From: Atriophallophorus winterbourni
Lineage: Eukaryota; Platyhelminthes; Trematoda; Plagiorchiida; Microphallidae
NCBI GenBank assembly: GCA_013407085.1
Contig: JACCGJ010000195.1
Location: 62,001-126,000 of the forward strand
Length of the DNA: 64,000 nt
Reading direction: 5' to 3'
Program-made: the position numbers and the translations under genes
In this document: piece by piece, positions 1 to 12,800 of the stretch
How positions within the stretch are numbered: the stretch's first letter is position 1
Layout: each line of letters starts with the position of its first letter
The notes under the pieces: generated by a model
What the model was told of the DNA's origin: nothing
The model's database searches: none
The model's input: only the letters and a program-made list of their open reading frames with translations

Positions 1-19
1 TACAAGTATGTTTTCACGT

Positions 20-140
20 TTGACAATAATCTTTAACAATATTTTTTGATATTTTTACCACTCGAACCGATATATATTTTTGTTGGTCTTGTAAACCATA
101 GCTTTTTTACCCGCATCTCATCTATGAATAAATTTATGAA
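20..140 (+). repeat. Penelope-like element 3' tail (remnant)
   Basis: About 100 bases here closely match the terminal part of the Penelope-like element at 58280-58380. Shared words include 'aacaatatttt', 'ggtcttgtaaa', 'catagctttt' and 'tcatctatgaataaat'. Only the non-coding 3' end is present, so this is the end of a copy that begins left of the window, or a solo tail. The orientation follows the copy at 57-58 kb, which is on the plus strand. Confidence 0.7.
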
Positions 141-379
141 TGATTGATCATAGATCACTGTTGTCCTTACTGGAAGAAAAACGATGAATCAGCATGTTCT
201 TATCATCTCCTAGAGTACGCTGTGCCCTTTTGCTTTCATCTATAGATCACTGTTTTCCAACAGTACAAAGTTAAAACGATAAGGCATCATTGTAAGCAAA
301 AACCTTCAAATGCCGACTCTGGAGGAGTCGTCCTAACAAATATTCTGCAGTCCGCTCGCCTCCTTTCCCACACCCCATC

Positions 380-3135
380 CTTGTTGAAAAACTACTATGA
401 AATTCCTCTACACCAATGCACAATGTCTGGGAAACAAAATCGGTGAACTTCGTGCAGTTTTCTGACATGTTCACCAGATATCATCGCCGTAACGAAAACG
501 TGGCTACAGCCTCATCAAGCAGTGAACTAGATTTACCCGAAATATCACTTATTCGCACATGAACGTGAAACGAGAGGATGAGTAGCTTTGTATTATAGCC
601 AAAACCTTCTGTACCGCGAGATTACAGATCCAGACATCGTGTTACGGGATACACTCTGGTGCTCAGTCCGATTAGCTAACGGCGAAGCCTATTTTTGGGA
701 AGAGTATATCGCCCACTGTTTGCACAGTAAAATTTCAATCTGGCCCTACTTGAAAGTTTTCGCATGGTTGCTTCCAGATTCACCTGTGGATATTTAATTA
801 TGGGTGACTTCAATCTGCAGAGCAGCACTATTCACCAAGAACACTCCCTCGAACGCGCATTCAGTAAGTTGTTGGGCAATATTCCTCTTTATAACCACAT
901 TGCATGTAATACCCGTTACCGAGGAACCGATATACCTTCACTCTTGTATCTCCTTTTGACAAGCAATGAACACTACATTGATAACGTTGCTTACGAAAGT
1001 CCACTAGGACTAAGTGATACGTCGTCATCTAGTTTGACTATCTGTTTTAATCTATAAGAACAAATGATGACCCATAAAAAACAATTAGACGGATCAACAT
1101 TGTGGCTTTGAGTGATCGGCCTAACAACACGATTAACTGCCAACCGGAAACCAACAACGTACGTGAGTATGGCTAATATCTAATCTCAAGAATTCAATCG
1201 AAGTGAGCTCCGGATTTGTCCTCAGGAAAAAACGTCAAATTTGAACTAATGAAGCCGAACTTGTAAGTGGTTAAAGGTACGAAACATTGCTTGGCGACAC
1301 CATCGCAAAACCTATCATCAGAGACCTAGGAAACATTCCGTTTACTGCAGAACAAAGTAAACAAATTTGTCATCCAAGACAAGTTGTACTTCCAAGAAGG
1401 GATATCAAACATGATGAAGCTCAACCCTAAAATACTTTATTGTATGGTTAACGGTCAAGCTAAGTTGAAACCTGGAGTTGCGTCCGTGAACACGTCAGCT
1501 GGACCAACAACAACTGCATCAGAAACTGCTGAAGCTTTAGCCACGTTTTATTCATCTGTATTCAGCCCGAGAGAACATGCAATTTACAACCCAAATTAAA
1601 CCATTTCAACCACGGTTGCCATGAGTGAAATAAATGTCACGTTGAAACGCGTCCTTCAAGCCTTATTTAATCTTAAAACCGGAAAGTCTCCTGGGGCCGA
1701 CGGAATAACCCAGCTAATATTGAAGCAATGTGCGATTTTACTATACAAACCACTCACATACCTGTTCAAACAAACACTGGCAAATGGCGTGATTCCTACC
1801 AATTGGAAACGTGGAATAATTTCTCCTATTGATAAAGGTGGAACTCGCTCCGATGTTGCTAATTACCGACCCGTTACTTGGTTACCTGTGATTTCCAAAT
1901 TCCTTCAGCGCCTCATTGTTGACGGTCTAATGAAACATTTCGAAAACAACCAGTTGCTTTCGAAGAAACGGCATGGATTATGATGGAATTAATCCCGTTT
2001 ATCTAATCTACTAATAACCCTGGATGATAAGACACACTCGGTAAAGGGTAATCAATACACGCGTGCTACTTAGATATCTCAAAAGCATTTGATCGTGTTG
2101 GCCATACCATACTACTGCAGAAACTTGAAAGGCTTGGTATCACTGAAAAGTTGTTAAGATGGCTAAATGACTACCTAAAAAATCGCACTACTCAGGTACG
2201 TGTTGATGGTGCATTATCAAAACCAATACCAGCAACCCGCGGAGTTCCCCAATGTTCAGTTCTTGGTCCGATCCTCTTTCTGGTTTGTGAACGAAATAAC
2301 GGAAATTTTTCGTTGTGCATTTTCGTTATTTTCGGACAACATAAAAATATCCATAGCCCATAATACTGTCTGGAATTAAAAAAGGTCTTGATACAATTCA
2401 CAACCAGTCTTTGAAGAATAAACTGCCATTCAAATTCAACAAATGCGGGATCATGAATGTGGGGAATCGAGTAGAGTTCACATTCCGTATAGGTTCACAT
2501 GTCTTTGAAGAAAAAGATTTGAGTATCTGAATATGCTCCAGTATAAAATCCTCACTTCAAACTAACACTGCCTTTACAAAGGCAACACGTGTCCTCAATC
2601 CACTCAAACGGGTATTCGGGAAATTTTCACCCAAGATATTCCTAAGGATCATGAATACATAATTGAGACAAGTCATGGAATAGGGTGAGCAGTCATGGTC
2701 TCCGTGGCTTAAGAAGGATGTTGAACTCATGCAGCGAGTCTATCACCGCACAACAAACTAGTTCTCGGCATCCGAAACAAGCCTTATAAAGAAAGGATAG
2801 CTAACCTGAATCTGTTCGACTTATCATATCGACGAATCAGAAGAGACCTAGTCCTACTTTATAAAATATTCCACTCCCTAAACTATCCCTTACAGGATTT
2901 ATTCACACGAAGGAATATGAGAAATTATCGTACCCATGAATGGTGGTACCCAATTCTCTTTTGAACTGTATAATGTATTTTTATCATGTCCGTGTCTGTT
3001 TTACTTGAAAAATTGTACCTTTTATCTTTGCTCATTTCACGAGTTTGCATGACTTTTGAAACGAAATTAGACGAATTTTTATTTTCCCGAACAATTATAT
3101 ACTGTTTAATCTAACTGCTTATCTTTTTGTACATG
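380..3135 (+). mobile_element. CR1-like non-LTR retrotransposon, decayed
   Basis: This is a degenerate CR1-clade LINE read in several frames. An endonuclease start like 'NAQCLGNKIGEL' lies near 415-460, the endonuclease motif 'MGDFNLQS' near 800, and the reverse transcriptase fingers near 1621-1983 ('GKSPGADGI', 'NWKRGIISPI', 'VANYRPV'). The palm follows at 2050-2290, with an altered 'VPQCSVLGPILF' box. Stops and frameshifts separate every block and the catalytic [FY]xDD box is not recognisable, so it cannot move by itself. Its 3' half (2551-3110) is closely shared with a fragment at 55385-55770, which shows one family inserted twice. Confidence 0.85.
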
Positions 3136-3663
3136 TATATTTCAATTTTTATCATCCTATGTTTGGGATACGCCCAAAAAGCTCTCAATTCATGAGTGTC
3201 ATGTAATATCGATTTGGAAACATTGACGCCCAGGTTTTTAATAAAGTATGCCGTACCTGGAATCTTCACACAATGCTTATTAGGGAATTCACACCGGAAA
3301 CATGCCACAGAATATCGATGCCTATGCGTGTCATGCTCTGGAACATAGTTGTGCAAGTTTACAAAACACTTTGACGTGAGTTATCATTGACTTCATCGCA
3401 TGTTACAAAAATTTTCCAGTCGACTAGCGAATGTCCAAACTCAAACTTATACAGTGACGCATACGTAATTTCCCTTATAGCATACTTCATATACGTCGAT
3501 CCTTGGGGTTTTTGTTAAGCTGATTGTTTTTTTTACAATAAATTTTCTGAGTCCTTAGTTCTCGAACTGATTTTTGAGAACAGGATTGTAGTGGGTTATG
3601 GTGCAAACAGATTCCAGCAATTTATCCCATATAACAAAGAACAATAGCACTAGTTGACAACTG
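3136..3663. other. Non-coding stretch after the receptor-like gene
   Basis: This stretch lies between the 3' end of a CR1 copy and the stop codon of the minus-strand EGF/TSP1 gene. It presumably holds that gene's 3' UTR. I see no coding motif, and I could not place a polyadenylation site with certainty. Confidence 0.4.
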
Positions 3664-3858
3664 TTAGTATTTTGACTCTCGAATAACTCTAGCAACACAA
3701 GCACTGAAGCCAATCGCAAATAGGAGGATCGCTGTCGAAAGACTCAGGAATGACTGCAGTTCCAGTAGACCGGGATCAATTACAATTGTTGAAGCATGAT
3801 CTCTGGAACCCGGGAAAAATGGGCATTGCGTACCGGTACGTGGAGGGCATACTTCTAC
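3664..3858 (-). CDS. Exon 8: transmembrane helix and stop
   Basis: After two cysteines (545, 553), a hydrophobic span of about 20 residues (FLSLSTAILLFAIGFSACV) is followed by RVIRESKY and TAA. The acceptor ATTTTAG lies in phase 0 with exon 7. A membrane span in exactly the expected place supports the whole gene model. Confidence 0.85.
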   Translation of the reverse strand, partial: VEVCPPRTGTQCPFFPGSRDHASTIVIDPGLLELQSFLSLSTAILLFAIGFSACVARVIRESKY

Positions 3859-6800
3859 CTAAAATATTTTGAAGAAAACAAGAAAATTAGCATAGGAAAA
3901 CCAGCGATTATTCGATCATTTTTGTAGGGTATTACCAACTGATTCGTCAAAACACATCAGCGGAAATTCGAGGACAGCAACATTTTTGTGCACACAGGAG
4001 GAATAGTAAGCACCATGTCGACAAAAATACATGCAGATAAAATCTGTGGTTTTGGGAATAATTTTTCGTTTGAAAAAAAATCAAAAGAATATGGTAAGAT
4101 TTATTTTAAATATGCGATAATTTTAATTCATCATCATACCAAAGAATATTATTTTTTCTTGATCCTGGTTTGCATCCAAGAGTTACATGAAATCTGTGTG
4201 TGGCCCGTAACCAAATTGCTTTAAATTGTGCATGTTATCAGTTGCAGCCTCATTAAGATGACAGTTTCCCTTAATTTTTCCATGGAGATTAAAATATCTT
4301 CAAACTAATATTTTAGTATATACGAAATCTTTTTCTACTTGCCAGTTATTAGAGCGATTACATCTCCAGCACTTACACACCATGACTGGTTTATGAATGT
4401 TCACTCTTTGGGGTTATTAATGATCAGATTCAGTGACCATCGATACTTATGGAAAGGTCGAGTTTTAATCGAACATGTTGCCGCTCAATGGCACACCTCC
4501 GACAGAACTCTTCGAGACAACAGCAAATTCGCTTTAGTAATTCGAAATCCATAAAATCAAATTGATCGAGCAACTGTATCGGAAGTTTTCTAGGAAAAGG
4601 TAATTGAACTACACTGTAACCAGAGTATATCGTTGAAGGAATTTAGGGCTTGACGATCTATGCCATTTTTCTTGCTTCAATAAATCGAATAAGAACACTG
4701 CATTCAGTTTCCGTAAAAATTAAAGTAGTGAACCCATTAATTGTTTAAGTCAGCGTTACATAAAGTTGGCGTAGTGTACCTGTTTTAATCACAACTTCAA
4801 ATGACCACTTCGCACAAAACTATTTTTGCAGCAGCGTTATGAAGCATATCCTGTCATCTGGAAAACAGAAGTGTCCAAGTATACAATCGTAAATCGTCGC
4901 TTAAAATCCTTAGAGATGGCTTTGTTCGCAGTGTCTGTACTAGGAAGCGCGTCAGAGTTCATCCTGACGGTCAAGTTTAAAGGTAAAACGTCATCTCGAT
5001 TCAAACAACTCGGCGGATATAAACAAACGACTTAATTACCAAATTATTTACTATATTTGAGATGAATCGGGAATCCATATTTCTTAAAAGAAAGTTTTCC
5101 TCGAATCGGTTAGAGCAGATTTTTGGTAACATTTCGCTTCTGACACAGAAGCTTCGTCAAACTAAGGGCGTCAGTACGAATAAGAATATGGTATAAACTG
5201 TTTTTAGCTGACCAATTCTAAGCTGGCGAACAACTGCACTGGTCATGGTTGGCGCTGAGCTTATCAAGGTAAACAGGCGAGATTAAGATCAATTGCTTCA
5301 CCAATTGCATGTTGTATAATCCCTTAACCGTTAAGATTGTGTTCAGGTGCGAACGACGTCGGTTGACCGATTAGCCAGTTTGTCTGATCCCTACGCATAC
5401 TAGAGGACACTCATACGAGTGTTTATTCGGTGCAGAACCGGACGCCAGTTTGTGGAGATGTTCGCCCTATACACCTTGTTTACCACATTCCAACCTGCTT
5501 TGTTTAGTTAAACTGCCTCAGGCTGAAGTCGTTTTGTGTATGGTTTTACCCCCGTAAAAACACGTGGGGTCGCATCGCATAATTATTGATTAATCACACG
5601 TGCGACCGCGACCCAAGGTCGTTGTGATGATGAACGTGAGAAAATCAGCTGATAGAATGACGACTGTAGTTTTAATGGATTATGTAGATTTAGCTAAAAT
5701 GCTTTAAAATACCACGCATTATACACTAGACTGTTGAAAATAATGAGGTTAAAACATCGGACTAAGGGCTGGAGATGTGAACAACACTATATTTTGATCG
5801 ACTAAATCAATGTGATACTTTGTACCCGAAAACTTGGGAGCTTTTCACGCGAGGTTGTCAACGAAACTGACTGTGTACCGATATTAGATCGGGTATTCGC
5901 AAAAACGATTGTGCGCAATTGTACGAATAACAAATGTGGCTTCCGACATCAGATCACTGTGATAATAATTTTTAGATCTGTTGAAAACGAAAATCCGATT
6001 TATTTTATTTTATAATAATTAAGAAGCCTTTCGCAATATAATTCGGTTGATTCCAATTTTAGCAAGGATACTTTCAAAACACGATTTCATTTGTGATGAG
6101 AACACCATACTTCCATGATCCAGACCCATCCATTATAATTTATATAATGCCACCGCAATTTAATCAAGTAAACAATAGACGTTCGAATCCATTCATCCAC
6201 GTTTTGAAATATATTAAACTAAGTGCCCCCAAATTTTCCTTGTGGGAAACCGAACAACTGACGAGGTTTGATAACGAGCCAACTAAAATGTATGGGTAAT
6301 TTGTTATTGGTAAATAACATGAACGTTTTGCTCCGATTCAATGCTTTCAATTCAAATACCTAACCGAATAGTTATCGTCCAAAGTTTTATTTGGTACTGC
6401 CATCTCAACAATAAAAACATCCGTCTGGTTTACGTGCTACTAACACTGAAGCGTTTAAACATGTAAGGCAACAAAAGAATATTATGGAGGTGTGAAGTGT
6501 ATTGGCGATGTGTGCTAATCACGATCTTTCGAATGACACGCGGATCACCGCCCCCCGGCACAACACAAGAGCAGATTGCGCCAAAAAGACAAAGTAATAT
6601 TTCGGGTTTCGGAAGGATTGCATGGGAACGTTTCGAGCAACCACATCTTCGGAAGTATGAGAAGATGGACAACGTCAGCCGGAATCGAACAATATGCAAT
6701 TCGTCAATGTCAGTCAAACGAGCCCTGTGTGGCGAGGGCTTGAATTGTACAGGTTGGCACGAAATCGACTAACAAATCAGATCGAAATGACAGCCGGGAC

Positions 6801-9800
6801 AGACTTGCTTGAGGATCAGTGTTGTGTTGTTATTTATCTTGTGCGTAATAAACGCATTTGACCAATCGGCTTTCTCTTGTGTTGTTGGATTCGTGAGCGA
6901 ACGCGATCAGCGTTGGACAGGTTCACCTCAGGGATGAATCGAAACACAATCGATGTGCGTGCGTGCAACGCATGTCGGACCGATGACCCGAAAGTTGCGA
7001 TAATTGGCCAGGGTTCGCCACTCATTAAAATATGTTAATGCGTGGAATAATAGTATCACACTACCACCTTTTCAAGGGTAGCCTAATCATTCCGGCGATT
7101 AAAATTCGCTGGGTGGATCGGTCGTTTAAAGTTTGATAGTATCAAGCTTACATAACAGTACCTTCAAAGTTCAGGTGCCGAACATCAAATTAAATTTCTA
7201 CGTACGAGCATCATTTATGGATTGTTAAGGAACAGCAACCAAGTAAAATTCTTATGATTTCAGAGGTTTTTGGACTATTGAATCAGTGTTGTGAAACCCA
7301 ATGCTTATTTTTTCAAAAGTACCTGCAAATATACATAGAAAATCTGGTTTTTATATATGTAGTATATCATATTATACATTATTAATATGCATTATTGCAC
7401 ATTACTAATAGAGCCTATCACTCTCACATTCTCGTTTTTAATTATCGTTTCCGCATACCTGAACGAGCTCACTCGAGTAAGTGTGGAGCTCCTTGTCGGT
7501 CATGTCATTTGGTATTTCGGCTAATTCCTGAAATCCGGGTTCCCACATAGATGGATAGTTGTTTGAAGAAGAACGTCTGCGTGTGCGTGTACGATTGAAA
7601 CCACACAGCGGTAAACATTCTGACCACACACTCCAATGATGCACCTGTTGTGAAAAGGAAAGAACTTCAACACGGAAAGTTGGCACAAAAGAGTGGGACA
7701 TTCAAAATTGAAATTTCAAGAGTCATTGCTTTGAAAAATACTGTCAATTAAAAGTAAAAATATATGAAAATCCTCCTAGTCATCAATCGTTCCGTAGGTT
7801 AAATGGTGTTGACAAACATCACCACAAATAATTCAAGTAACGAACAATCACTTCAGATTGAAGATATTGTTCCTATTTCATTGTACCGTATTTGTCTCAA
7901 CAGGACTTCTAATATTTATTCCTTTTCCGTCACTTCCTAAGGTTTTAAAACGTTAGAACTATTCAACCTACTAGAATCTTTCAACGTTTGAAATTATTAG
8001 AGAAATAAATCGGTCAGAAATCGCAAACCCGCACATAGTCGGGTGTTGGAGTAATTGCAAGAGAACAGGTCAAGCGACAACGTCAGCCACTATGGAACGG
8101 TATGCATCGGACAGGATAGGTCAAATAAACTGAGCGTGGCGGTGGATTGAATTGAATCGATTGGTGTGAACTCGACTGACAAATCAGATAAAAGTAGCAA
8201 CCAAGACACACACACACAAGCTGAGGTAACGAGATTTGTCTATAAATGATGGGCGTGTGAACAAAGTTATAACTTGTATGTCACCATTGGATAAAGTTGC
8301 GCGACCAACCTGTGTGCGTGATGGAATGCATACAAATGAGGATTTTCGTTCGAACCTCTGGGTTTAATACATCTGTACGTGATTGAACTGGTTGGTCTTG
8401 CCAACCTTATCCAACAGTGGCATACAACTTGTAACTTTGTTTACCATTCCTCTACTGTTTCAAGGCACACAGATCCTGATCGTAATATCCCTATCTAATG
8501 AGTACAAATACACAAAGCTGATACATGCAACTGAGGATGGGTGTGTTTTATTCTTTGCCGTGTGCGTAATAAATGCGTTGACCAATTGGCATTGTCTTTT
8601 GGTTTTGTAGGATGCGGGATGGTCAAGGGTAGACACGTTGTTCTCGGGTTATGAATTGTTACGCAAAAACGGCTGCACGTGAAACAGTGGATGAGGTGAG
8701 TAACATGGAATAGAATGTCCTAGAAGTGTAGGTCAACAAAGTAATGAACGCTGGAATCGGTCATTATGACCTGATGTAAATAACACCTTCCATACAATAT
8801 GTCTCTTCATATTAATTAACGTTTTAGAGGCTCTTCCGGTAAACCACGTGACAAATGCATGAGTAGTAAATGCTAAAAAAATCCACAAAGCCTCGTTTAC
8901 CAAGCACAATCAAACTGAGCCAATCGACCTGATAACTGAACCTATCCTCATTTATATTCGGGAAAAAATATTCCCCAAACAATTGTTGTAAACTCTGTTT
9001 GTGCCATAATGAACGCAGTTGTCTAGTCTATGTTCTGTATAGATATTATTAAAATCCACGAAAATTTAACGATTTTCCTGTATCTTCAATTTTATTTTTC
9101 GAAGACTGGTATAGAAAAGTTTATCGGATGAAAATCACGGGTGCAATAGCAACCCTGCATTTACCTACATGCAGAATCTCAATGATGCAAATCTCACAAT
9201 GAAAACACACTCCTGTTCAATTATTTGTAAATGTCTAAATCGCTTAACAGAACATGCACTGTAAAAGTGTGTCTGATTGAACAACATCTAACTAACAAGA
9301 AACACAATTTGATATATTGGTCATCAGTAGTCATAGATAAACGGTTTTTCAACATTCACTTTTGTATAGTTGTGAGCTTTTGTCTCGCTTCAACTGAACT
9401 TGCTCACAATGACATTGTCAGCAAACATCAGGTGAAAATTTTGCTAACGCTATTCCAACTTGTTAATGAGTCGTAAAAAGTTAAAGATTTGAAACTTCAC
9501 CCAATATCCGTCGTCAAATCGGTTTACTTAGTCAACAAGCTGTTAGCTGAGCCGGTAGTTGTTTTTTCAGGTCCAACCGACACAATAACCTTGGCGGCTT
9601 CTCGAGAGATACATGTGAGTGAAGACGCTGACACTGGCAAAATGCCTAAATTCACAACAAATTGGTCTTCTTATTGTCTTTTTATTTTATCATCGCAACC
9701 ATTCAAAAAATTTCATGTGACTAGTTCCCTTGACGTGACTCTTCAATGTGGCTTCAACCATGCTTGAAATTCAGTCATTCGTACAATGTTCATGTTGCCA

Positions 9801-12800
9801 GTCTCAACAACTTTGAAGCGCAAAGCCACGTTTCCTGCAACCTGGATTTTCCAGGCATTTCTGTTGGAGAAAATAACTGCCCCATTGAATTCAACGCAAA
9901 GCTTTGGCCTCACATTCTACTTTTCAAATATCATTAACTGAGGTCACGTGATTGTGAAACCCACCCGAAAATCCAGGGGCCAACGGAAGGCGAGGACACT
10001 TAGAACTTTTTGAAAAACGCAAAAATAGATTTCAAAAGCTGGTCTAAGTGTTCACGCTAATTCGAAAGCGCCGTCTACGATGGCTAAGTAATGTGTACAG
10101 AATGGAAAACGATTGTATTTCATAACAGCCGCTTCGAGGAGAGTTGAAATCATACAATTGCAATCAAAACAGGTATACAGTAATCATAACAACAAGAAGA
10201 AACACGACCGAATTCAGGGAAATCACGTCAGGAAAATTCAAAAAGTTACACCACATACATACCAATTTAATTAAAACTTGATTACCGCCCACAAAGATAT
10301 TTTCAATCATTCAGCCTATTTTACTAAATAACACTGCTATTGCAAAACCACAATAGTCTGTGGCATCATTATAAGTACTCATAAGTTTCATATTGATAGT
10401 TAAACTCGATATGTTGGAATGAATCGCAATTAGCAATCAAGTACGCAGAATGGAACTCACCTTGTTCTCACACATCTCGCCATCATAACCTGGGTCACAG
10501 ACGCAGATGCTGGTGGCATTTTCAGCGGTCGAAGTGACACACGTACCGTGGATACATAACCGGTTGTCACACGGACCCGATTGTTTGAGGCAATTGGGCA
10601 CCATGATTTCTGTGTCTTCGGAAAACGGAGGTTTGCACTTACACCGATAGCTATTCGTGCCCAATGTTGGAATACACTGCGAGCGAAACTTATCGCCCTC
10701 GGTATCACCATCGGGTACTTGTGGCAATGCGATTCCCGACATGTTTGTATTGCATAACTCGTGGCCTGAGGCTAATTTCCTGAGTAATCGGAGGGAAATT
10801 AGCAAAAGTAACTAGGATTGACATGTAAAACAAGCACTACATCATATTGTGAAACGAGTATTTTGTGTAAGTATCTCTTTGATTTATTTCTATACAATTT
10901 ATTTTAATTCCGTGGGAAAATAATTTTTATCCCAACATTGCCCCTTCTGTAATCTTCCTAAACCAAAAAATAAGTTTGTCAATCGATAAAATTCATAAAT
11001 TTAGACCATCAGCCTAGAATGAAAGCTATCCACTATGAAACTATGCACAGAGAATCTAATTCGAGGGTTCATATCAAATAAAAGACTTTCATATAAGTGC
11101 AAGGAAAGTGTTCAGCCCATAAATCGAATAAATTCTCAATCACTTCTTTCTATTTGGTACATTGAAAATCGTAATTTAGAAAATAAATGCCCAAGTTACG
11201 CTGATGGCGTCATCTAGTCTGGCGACGAAACGTCTGAAACTCACGAAGTAATCTCAGCGAACACAAAATAATGAACATGTATAAATTGACCAAGCTATTC
11301 AAAATTTTAAGGGTACACGAATGGATAAAGTCAACTAATCTGCCAGCACAATTTTAAACAATACACGATTGTCGATCCTATTTCTACATGGTAAACTTGT
11401 TTGTTGTTTGTTCAAAAGTTTCCCCGGTGACGGTCAAGTAAAAATGATGGTGAATATCGAAACCACATAAGAGGATTGTCTGACGGGATGCTTCTGAAAC
11501 TTTTCATGGATGGGGATGAGGTATGCTACGCAATTCATCGCGATATTTAGTTTTAGGTTCCAGATCAAAAGTAATGTATTAGTTACGGAAAATTGTGGTT
11601 CAAAAGCTGGATTCTTACCGAATCATTTTGCCCGTAGTTAAATCCTTTACCGAGTAGGAGACCAATTTGAGTTGGCAAGCATCCAAACGATCCTTGCATC
11701 GTTTTCCAAAATAACCGGGATTACAATCGCAAAAAGCGATTCCTGATTGTCTACAGATTTAACGATTACGAAATAGAATAAGGAAATTAGGTTACGGATT
11801 TTTGATGAAAACTCAACTGAAAATTTTCAGATATCGATCGTAATAATTTGCATACTCAGGGAAAAACAGTGGAGCATATCTGAATTGAAGTTTGCGAAAT
11901 TTTATTACAGAAACAAGTTGCCTTGTTTATTTAACATGTACCTTATTGACTTTAGAATGAATTCACTGTTGAATATAAAGGTATAAAATTAGTAATGGAT
12001 GTGGTTGAAGCAACATTTTGACGAAAGAAGAAATGGCATTATTCGCGTACATGCGCTTTCAGTGACCCGATTAAGTTAACTAGATCAAACTGAGAACAAA
12101 AAATGATTAAAGATGTCAACGTGAACATTGTATTTATGGATTCGATTAAAAAGTCTCGTCCTCAGATCCGAAACAGCTGTCGACTTATTTACCAAATATC
12201 TGGTAAGGTAAGAGACGAAAGAATTCTTAATATTTTGGTTTTTGTGAAATGGACATGATGTAGGGTTCGCATGGAAAAAACAATCCTTTTAGGCGTTCCA
12301 AAGGCTTCCAATACGACGGAGGCTGTTAAACAACAACACGACTAAAACAATGGCTCTACTTTGCAGAAATGATAAGAGCGTGGGAGTGTGTTGCTGTGAG
12401 TACCTTCAGGATACCCTGGTCATCAAATTAAAAAGGTGATGGACCACCTCCCTTGAAACTCGCTTTCCTAACCAGTGCGATGACAGACTTCGTCAGACAT
12501 AATTGGCGAGTACATAGGAAAAATATCACTAGCGAAGCTAGATAAGCACATTTAAGGCTATCTCAGAAACACAAGCTAGAGCATTGCCGTGCATAGACAC
12601 TGAAAACTCAAACGCAGAAGATGTTTAATAAAACCACAAAGGTCCGGCTTCCAGGGGGTCGAACTAATAGACACCATCAACAATTCATCGCTACATACTA
12701 AAACTGGTATTAACTGTTTATACACAAATGCCCAGTGTTTGCGCAACAAAATAACTGAATTAATTCATTTCAGCAATCAGTTTTCTGCCGGCATTATCGC

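Noticed and set aside
5805..6020. Frame at 5812-6015 as a host exon
   Set aside because: No splice signals in a matching phase and it is antisense within intron 7 of the EGF/TSP1 gene.
6430..7025. Several open frames on both strands in the 500 bp repeat
   Set aside because: The frames are not shared by the copies at 8040-8660 and 61840-62345, so they are accidental.
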